Shown here: positions 5,071-9,460 of the stretch, in pieces | Numbering within the stretch: position 1 is the stretch's first letter | Layout: each line of letters opens with the position of its first letter | Source: JAXHUH01 sp034211175 | GTDB taxonomy: Bacteria > Actinomycetota > Acidimicrobiia > Acidimicrobiales > CAIXPF01 | Direction of reading: 5' to 3' | DNA length: 9,460 nt | Assembly (NCBI GenBank): GCA_034211175.1 | Contig: JAXHUH010000087.1 | Span: 1 to 9,460, forward strand | Notes under the pieces: generated by a model | Database searches by the model: none | The model's input: the letters and a program-made list of their open reading frames with translations, nothing else | Told to the model about the DNA's origin: nothing | Position numbers and translations under genes: made by a program

Positions 5071-5775
5071 TCAGGCGACGTCCATCGTCTGGAGGCGGCG
5101 GTTGACGTAGACGAGCGCGACGATGGCGACGATCACCGGGACGACGATCGATGTCGTCGGCGACAGGCCGCTGAGGCGGAGGTCGATCGACGTGGCGTCG
5201 GTGAGCAGCGACTGGGTGTAGGCGCGGATCGCGTAGCGGCTCGCCCCCCGGCCGGCGTTGGCGACGAAGCCCTCCCAGATCAGCAGGTAGCCGAGGCCCC
5301 ACGCGAGGGCCCGCTCGGCCCGCAGGCCGAGGGCCAGGAAGATCGCCGTGTAGGCGATCACCGCGATCAGCGACGCCGCGATCGTGCCCTGGACGAGCTC
5401 GCCGCCCCCACCGACCAGGACCGCGGCCAGCGTGAGCGGCACCACGACGAGCGGCACGATCACCGTCAGCGCCGCCGCGTACCCGGCGAGGGCGATCGTC
5501 GAGCGGCGCACCGGGCGCAGCCACAGGTAGATCAGCGAGCCCTCGGTGTGGGGGTCGCCGAGCACGGCGCTGGCGAAGACCAGCGCCACGACCGGGGCGA
5601 ACAGCTGGAGTCCGAAGAGATCGATCAGGCGGGTGCCGTCGTAGACGGGTTCGACCGCGTCCGACTGGCCGATGATCAGGCCGAGCACGACCCCGACCGC
5701 ACCGAGCGCGGCCAGCCCGAGCAGACGGGCGCGGGTGGCGAGGTTGCCGAGCAGCAGCCGGTACATCGTGCTCAT
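5071..5775 (-). CDS. ABC-2 type transporter permease (second permease of the cassette)
   Basis: A 234-residue membrane protein with about six helices (near 17-36, 53-73, 95-122, 131-150, 154-173 and 208-225). The segment DPHTEGSLIYLWLRPVRRSTIALAGY (about 74-99) matches the ABC-2 permease pattern, in which an E-G-hydrophobic-L stretch followed by RPxxR marks the coupling region that contacts the ATPase. Its ATG (5775) overlaps the stop of the preceding ATPase gene (ATGA), which makes the two partners and argues for a stoichiometric complex in the cytoplasmic membrane. Such pairs usually export lipids, peptides, antibiotics or polysaccharide precursors; nothing here tells which. It is the last gene of the four-gene cassette and is shorter than the other permease. 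Confidence 0.87.
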   Translation of the reverse strand: MSTMYRLLLGNLATRARLLGLAALGAVGVVLGLIIGQSDAVEPVYDGTRLIDLFGLQLFAPVVALVFASAVLGDPHTEGSLIYLWLRPVRRSTIALAGYAAALTVIVPLVVVPLTLAAVLVGGGGELVQGTIAASLIAVIAYTAIFLALGLRAERALAWGLGYLLIWEGFVANAGRGASRYAIRAYTQSLLTDATSIDLRLSGLSPTTSIVVPVIVAIVALVYVNRRLQTMDVA

Positions 5776-6845
5776 CGGCCACCGACCAGGTAGCGGAAGA
5801 CGCTCTCGAGGTCGTCGTCCAGCGGGAACACCTCCGACAGCCGTGCGCCGTGCTGGGAGGCGACCTCGGCGACGAGATGACGGAACGCCATGACGTCGAC
5901 GGTGTCGACGATCAGCGTGTCGTCGCCTTCGACCTGGAGGCCGACGACGGCGCCGCGGGCGAGGAGCGACGCGCCGACCGACCGGGGCGAGCTCGTCTTC
6001 ACCCGCACCCGGTGGGGGCGATCGTCCATCAGCTCACGGATGGCGTGGAAGTCTCCCTGGGCGGCGAGGCGGCCCTGGGCGATGACCAGGACCCGCGAGC
6101 CGAGGCGCTCCACCTCGTCGAGCACATGGCTCGAGACGATGACGCACACACCCGCGTCGCCGAGGCGGCGGAACAGGTCGGTGAGGTGGAGGCGCTGGCG
6201 GGGATCGAGGCCGCCGAGCGGCTCGTCGAGCACCAGCACGTCGGGGTGGTGGACGATCGCCTGGGCCACCTTCACCCGCTGGCGCATCCCCTTCGAGAAC
6301 GTCGACACCGGCCGGCCCATCTCCGGGTCGAGCTCCACCCGGGCGAGCGCCTCCCGGGTCGCAGCCTCCGGGTCGTCGAGGCCGTTCAGCTCGGCGGCGA
6401 CCCGCACGAAGTCGTGGGCGTCGAGCCGGTCGAACACCGCCTCCTGCTGGGGCACGATGCCGATCCGCCGTCGCACCTCGAGGTCGCGGCGCGGGTCGAC
6501 GCCGCACACCTCGATCGAGCCCTGCGACGGTCGGGTCAGCCCGACCAGCATCCGCATCACCGTCGACTTGCCGGCGCCGTTGGGCCCGAGCAGCGCGGTG
6601 ACGCCGGGGCCGACCGCGAAGCTGACGTCGGAGACCGCGACGATGTCGCCGAACCACTTCGACACGTTGCGGAACACGACCGACGGCACCGTCGGGTCGA
6701 GCGGCGGCGGTGTCGGCGCGCCAGCGGCCGGCGCGTACCCGGGCGGGGGCGGCAGCGGCTGGGCCCCGACCGGCGGAGGCGGTGGAGGGGTGCCCGGCGG
6801 CGGGCCGCCGGCGGGTGGCGCGGAGGGCGGGGGGTGATCGGTCAT
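5772..6845 (-). CDS. ABC transporter ATP-binding protein with a proline-rich N-terminus
   Basis: A 357-residue ATPase that would energise the downstream permease. Residues 1-54 are an unusual Pro/Gly/Ala tail with runs of up to six prolines. The nucleotide-binding domain spans about 56-275: Walker A GPNGAGKST (87-95), Q-loop PQQ (132-134), signature FSKGMRQR (183-190), Walker B VLVLDEP (203-209) with D-loop GGLDP, and switch His H240. All catalytic elements are present, so the protein should be active, though the signature is SKGMR rather than SGGQ, a common variant in ABC-2 exporters. The C-terminal about 80 residues form the extension typical of such ATPases. The start, ATG 6845, lies 25 bases after the preceding permease stop and has only a weak Shine-Dalgarno site. 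The proline-rich tail is cytosolic and of unknown purpose; its codons are in keeping with the gene. Confidence 0.93.
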   Translation of the reverse strand: MTDHPPPSAPPAGGPPPGTPPPPPPVGAQPLPPPPGYAPAAGAPTPPPLDPTVPSVVFRNVSKWFGDIVAVSDVSFAVGPGVTALLGPNGAGKSTVMRMLVGLTRPSQGSIEVCGVDPRRDLEVRRRIGIVPQQEAVFDRLDAHDFVRVAAELNGLDDPEAATREALARVELDPEMGRPVSTFSKGMRQRVKVAQAIVHHPDVLVLDEPLGGLDPRQRLHLTDLFRRLGDAGVCVIVSSHVLDEVERLGSRVLVIAQGRLAAQGDFHAIRELMDDRPHRVRVKTSSPRSVGASLLARGAVVGLQVEGDDTLIVDTVDVMAFRHLVAEVASQHGARLSEVFPLDDDLESVFRYLVGGR

Positions 6846-6870
6846 GGTGCAGGGCTCATCGGGCCGCTCG

Positions 6871-7779
6871 TCACCTCGTGATCATGAGGCGGTGGTAGCG
6901 GAAGCGGGTGAACGCCGCGAACCCGGCGGTCCAGGCGACGTAGGCGCCGATGCTCACCACGTTGCTCACGCCGACGAAGTTGTTCTGGCTCTCGCCGTAG
7001 ATCCGGCTGACCACGTCGAACGGCAGGAAGAACAGGTTCAGCACGTTCAGCCACTCGGGTGCGTCGGCGACGTCGATCAGGATGCCGGTCATGATGCTGC
7101 TCACGAGGAGCACGAGGATGATCGCCGCCGCGGCGAAGCCCTTGCGGGGAGTGACCGCGGCGACCGCCAGGGCGAGCGCGCACAGCAGCGCGGCGATCAC
7201 GATCCCGGCGAGCACGATCCGCCCGAACGCCACCAGCAGATCGCCGATGCCCTCGGGGCCGAGGTCGACGAACGAGTAGCCGGCCAGCAGCAGCAGCGGC
7301 GGGCCGAGGGTGACGATCGAGACCGTGGCGACGAGCGCGCCCGCCTTCGCCACGAGGTACGTGTCGCGGGTGAGTGGTGAGGCGAGGTAGAGGCCGAGCA
7401 TGCCCGTCTTGCGGTCCACGCACAGCACCTCGGGCCCGGTGATGGCGGCGAAGAGCACGATCGCCGCGGTGATGAAGCCGTAGTAGCCGGAGTAGTCGAC
7501 CGTGACCTCCGACGCCAGCTCCCCGGGCAGGAGGGCGGCGACGCCGACGAACACGATCGCCGGGATGTACGCGATCACCGCGGAGATCAGCGGCACGATC
7601 TTGTGGCGGAACGACCGGCGCAGCCCCAGCGCCCGTTGCACGCTCGCCGTGAACAGCGCCAGCACCGCGCCGGAGCGGCCGTTGCGGGGGCCGTCGTAGC
7701 GGCGGTAGCCGCGATCGAGGATCTCCGCGGTGCCGTCCGGCGGGGACGAGGGCATCTGCAGCGGCGCCGGGTCGGTCAT
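6871..7779 (-). CDS. ABC-2 type transporter permease (first permease of the cassette)
   Basis: A 302-residue membrane protein with about six helices (near 61-84, 99-116, 143-168, 181-209, 214-236 and 272-291). A cytoplasmic N-terminus carries AEILDRGYRRYDGPR (about 18-32), a YRRYDG motif seen in a subgroup of actinobacterial ABC-2 permeases. After helix 2, TGPEVLCVDRKTGMLGLYLASPLTRDTYLVAK (114-145) is the coupling-helix region, with the typical R-x-G-hydrophobic-L...SP-hydrophobic-TR pattern. I chose ATG 7779 because the frame further upstream reads as low-complexity Ser/Arg sequence over the end of the ATPase gene. It sits 58 bases after the first ATPase and 25 before the second, so it most likely pairs with the first ATPase. 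It shares little obvious sequence with the second permease, so the two halves are not a simple recent duplication. Confidence 0.88.
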   Translation of the reverse strand: MTDPAPLQMPSSPPDGTAEILDRGYRRYDGPRNGRSGAVLALFTASVQRALGLRRSFRHKIVPLISAVIAYIPAIVFVGVAALLPGELASEVTVDYSGYYGFITAAIVLFAAITGPEVLCVDRKTGMLGLYLASPLTRDTYLVAKAGALVATVSIVTLGPPLLLLAGYSFVDLGPEGIGDLLVAFGRIVLAGIVIAALLCALALAVAAVTPRKGFAAAAIILVLLVSSIMTGILIDVADAPEWLNVLNLFFLPFDVVSRIYGESQNNFVGVSNVVSIGAYVAWTAGFAAFTRFRYHRLMITR

Positions 7780-7837
7780 CGCCCGAACCCGCCGGGTCGT
7801 GGCGTGGAGGTGCCCGGCGCCCGGGTGGCCGGCCGGG

Positions 7838-8785
7838 TCACGAGCCCGTGCCCGATCCGGCGAGCGCCGCGTCGCCGACCTCGAGGAAGACGTCCTCGAG
7901 CGTGAGGCGGCGGGCGTGCATCCGGCGGATGCCGGCTCCCTGGGCCACGACCGCGTCACGGACGACGTCGCTGAGCTGGTCCACGTCGACGGGGCCGGTG
8001 ACCTCGAGGCGCCGGCCGTTCGGGGTGACCGTGAGCCCCGCGCCAACCAGGGCGGCTGCGACCTCCTGCTGGCGGTCGACCAGCTCGACGATCAGTCCCT
8101 CGCCGCCGGAGCGCAGCTCGTCGAGCGGGCCCGCGGCGACGACCGAGCCGGTGGCGAGGATCACGACGTTGTCGCACACCCGCTCGACCTCCTCGAGGAG
8201 GTGGGAGGACAGCACGACGTGGATGCCGTAGTCGCGGCCGATGCGGCGGATCAGCGCCAGCATGTCGTCGCGCTGGACCGGGTCGAGGCCGTCGGTCGGT
8301 TCGTCGAGCAGGACGAGGGCCGGGTCGTGGGCGATCGCCTGGGCGAGCTTCACCCGTTGGCGCTGGCCCGTCGACATCGTCCCGATCGGCCGCAGACGCT
8401 CCTCGCCGAGCCCGACCTGCCACAGCGCGTCGCTCGCCCGGGCCGTGGCCGCCCGGCGGGGGAGGCCGTGGACCTCGGCGATGTGGCGCACGAAGTCGTG
8501 GGCCGCGAGGTCGGGCGGGAGGTTGTGGTGCTCGGGGGCGTAGCCGACCCGGGCCCGCACCTCGGGCCCCGCGGTCGCCGGGTCGAGGTCGAGCACCCGG
8601 AGCGAGCCGTCGTCCGGGCGGTGCAGCCCGAGAACGAGGCCGAGGAGCGTCGTCTTGCCCGCGCCGTTCGAGCCGAGCAGACCAGTGACCCCGCCGGGGA
8701 CATCGACCGTCGCGCCGGCGAGCGCCGTCGTCGGGCCCCACCGCTTGACGACACCGCGCGCGTTGATGACCGGGGCGGGTGGCAC
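7838..8785 (-). CDS. ABC transporter ATP-binding protein (first gene of the cassette)
   Basis: A 315-residue ATPase of the ABC-2/NatA type. Numbered from GTG 8785: Walker A GSNGAGKTT (38-46), a Q-loop region reading YAPEHHN in which Glu occupies the usual Gln position (about residue 85), signature STGQRQR (138-144), Walker B LVLLDEP followed by DGLDP (157-169), and switch His H195. A C-terminal extension (about 225-315) ends in LTLEDVFLEVG, the usual tail motif of this ATPase class. Glu in the Q-loop is frequent among NatA-like ATPases. Two GTG starts compete, 8794 and 8785. I prefer 8785 because a TAGAGT -10 box ends 7 bases before it and overlaps the other GTG, implying a leaderless mRNA. 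It should drive the permease that follows after 58 bases and heads the probable four-gene operon. Confidence 0.93.
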   Translation of the reverse strand: MPPAPVINARGVVKRWGPTTALAGATVDVPGGVTGLLGSNGAGKTTLLGLVLGLHRPDDGSLRVLDLDPATAGPEVRARVGYAPEHHNLPPDLAAHDFVRHIAEVHGLPRRAATARASDALWQVGLGEERLRPIGTMSTGQRQRVKLAQAIAHDPALVLLDEPTDGLDPVQRDDMLALIRRIGRDYGIHVVLSSHLLEEVERVCDNVVILATGSVVAAGPLDELRSGGEGLIVELVDRQQEVAAALVGAGLTVTPNGRRLEVTGPVDVDQLSDVVRDAVVAQGAGIRRMHARRLTLEDVFLEVGDAALAGSGTGS

Positions 8786-8792
8786 GGCTCGC

Positions 8793-8798
8793 ACTCTA
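8793..8798 (-). promoter_or_regulatory. -10 element of the ABC operon, apparently leaderless
   Basis: The minus strand reads TAGAGT, seven bases before GTG 8785, the same spacing as in the PadR operon. No convincing -35 lies at 16-18 bases (TTTGGA at 16), so recognition would rest mainly on the -10. Confidence 0.4.
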
Positions 8799-9022
8799 TC
8801 CCGCCTGGTCAGGCTCCAAAGGGAGAGGTCACGCGGTGAAGGGGATTCGTCAACCGGGGGTCGCGATGTCGTCCGACCTGGTGGACGAGCCGGTCAGGGG
8901 GAGGTGGTCAGGTTGCTCGGGACCGGGAACCGATCCGGGTCGCCGTACGTATCACGGCGTGCTCCCACGGGATCGGAAGGGTTGATCGCATCGGGCCTGA
9001 CCGCACCGGGGGTGCACGCGGA
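8799..9022. other. Divergent intergenic region
   Basis: These 224 bases separate the ABC operon from the plus-strand gene and hold no convincing gene. Toward the plus strand there is a possible ECF-sigma-like pair, GGAACC (8926-8931) and CGTATC (8948-8953), spaced 16 bases apart. A short inverted repeat, GCCGT (8942-8946) and ACGGC (8954-8958), overlaps the latter. These sites are speculative. Confidence 0.3.
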
Positions 9023-9460
9023 GTGACCCAGCATCGCCATCATCACGACGCACGCCCGTGGGCCGACCGGGTCGTCGACCTGCTCGCCGCGGGCGATCTC
9101 GACGGTGTCCGAGTCGTGCTCGACGAGGTCACGCGCAGCCGCCCGCCGCGGTCGGTGCAGAGCGTCGTGGATGCCGTGCGGGCTCTTCTCCCGGCGGTCG
9201 CGTCCGACCCCGTGAACACCGAGCGCATCATCTCGCTGCTCGGCGTCGACGCCGCCCGGCGACCCGCCGGGCGCGCGACCCGTCGCCCCGGATGGTTCCG
9301 GTCGGCGATCAGCTCGCTGTTCGGCGGTGGTCCCCGCTCGGAGCGGCCTGCGCCGGAGCCCACGCCGACGGTCCCGGTCGCCCGAGGGTCCCCAGCCGTC
9401 GCCCTCCGTCGCCCGCCGCCTCCACCCCCTCCACCCCCACCTCCACCGCCGGCTCGGACC
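9023..9460 (+). CDS. Unrecognised proline-rich protein, N-terminal part (runs off the right edge)
   Basis: An open frame of 146 codons from GTG 9023 to the window end, with no stop and strong G/C bias at third positions throughout. It opens with MTQHRHHHD. A compact, probably helical region of about 60 residues follows (about 12-78), with WADRVVDLLAAGDLDGVRVVLDEV and a second hydrophobic helix SVQSVVDAVRALLPAV. Then come an Arg-rich stretch, GWFRSAISSLFGGG (about 93-106), and a Pro-rich linker ending in 13 consecutive prolines just before the edge. I recognise no family; the N-terminal helices could be a small interaction domain, with more domains beyond the linker. GTG 9023 is the first usable start after a long start-free stretch of this frame, but no Shine-Dalgarno site precedes it, so the true start is uncertain. 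It is the only plus-strand gene and is divergent from the ABC operon. Confidence 0.62.
   Translation, partial: MTQHRHHHDARPWADRVVDLLAAGDLDGVRVVLDEVTRSRPPRSVQSVVDAVRALLPAVASDPVNTERIISLLGVDAARRPAGRATRRPGWFRSAISSLFGGGPRSERPAPEPTPTVPVARGSPAVALRRPPPPPPPPPPPPPART

Noticed and set aside
8655..9026. Plus-strand frame across the ABC promoter region and intergenic space
   Set aside because: It starts inside the ABC ATPase gene, has no recognisable domain and ends where the better-supported GTG 9023 frame begins.

Overview
This is a very GC-rich window with strong G/C preference at third codon positions, most likely from a high-GC actinomycete. The protein mix, the frequent ATGA start/stop overlaps and the apparently leaderless promoters would fit Acidimicrobiia or a relative, but that placement is inference, not shown by any marker gene. 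No rRNA, tRNA, CRISPR array, insertion sequence or phage gene was seen. Almost all of the window is coded on the minus strand; a single plus-strand gene starts near the right edge.

Layout from right to left, the direction of transcription for most genes. (a) 9023-9460, plus: the start of an unrecognised protein with a His-rich N-terminus and a 13-proline run at the window edge. (b) 8785-5071, minus: a four-gene ABC cassette, ATPase / permease / ATPase / permease, probably one operon encoding two ABC-2 type exporters or one composite system. (c) 4975-3062, minus: a DoxX-like membrane protein, a TetR regulator and an NAD(P)-binding atypical SDR. This operon appears to be controlled by a 16-bp perfect palindrome that straddles the first start codon. 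(d) 2981-1981, minus: a PadR regulator overlapping a HAAS-like three-helix membrane protein, preceded by a near-palindrome inside its own promoter. (e) 1797-441, minus: a small acidic protein of unknown function followed by a protein that joins a phosphothreonine-binding FHA domain, a TIR domain keeping the putative NADase glutamate, and two membrane helices. (f) 315-1, minus: the N-terminal third or so of an MFS transporter, with a strong Shine-Dalgarno site and an upstream inverted repeat.

Two regulator modules (TetR and PadR) look self-controlled: in each, an inverted repeat overlaps a promoter whose -10 element lies 7-8 bases from the start codon, which is the architecture of leaderless mRNAs. 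The ABC operon has the same -10-to-start spacing. The most unusual protein is the FHA-TIR-membrane fusion with its small upstream neighbour: a possible membrane-anchored, phosphorylation-gated NAD+-consuming or signalling effector. No known defence operon (for example Thoeris, CBASS or a Gabija-like system) surrounds it.
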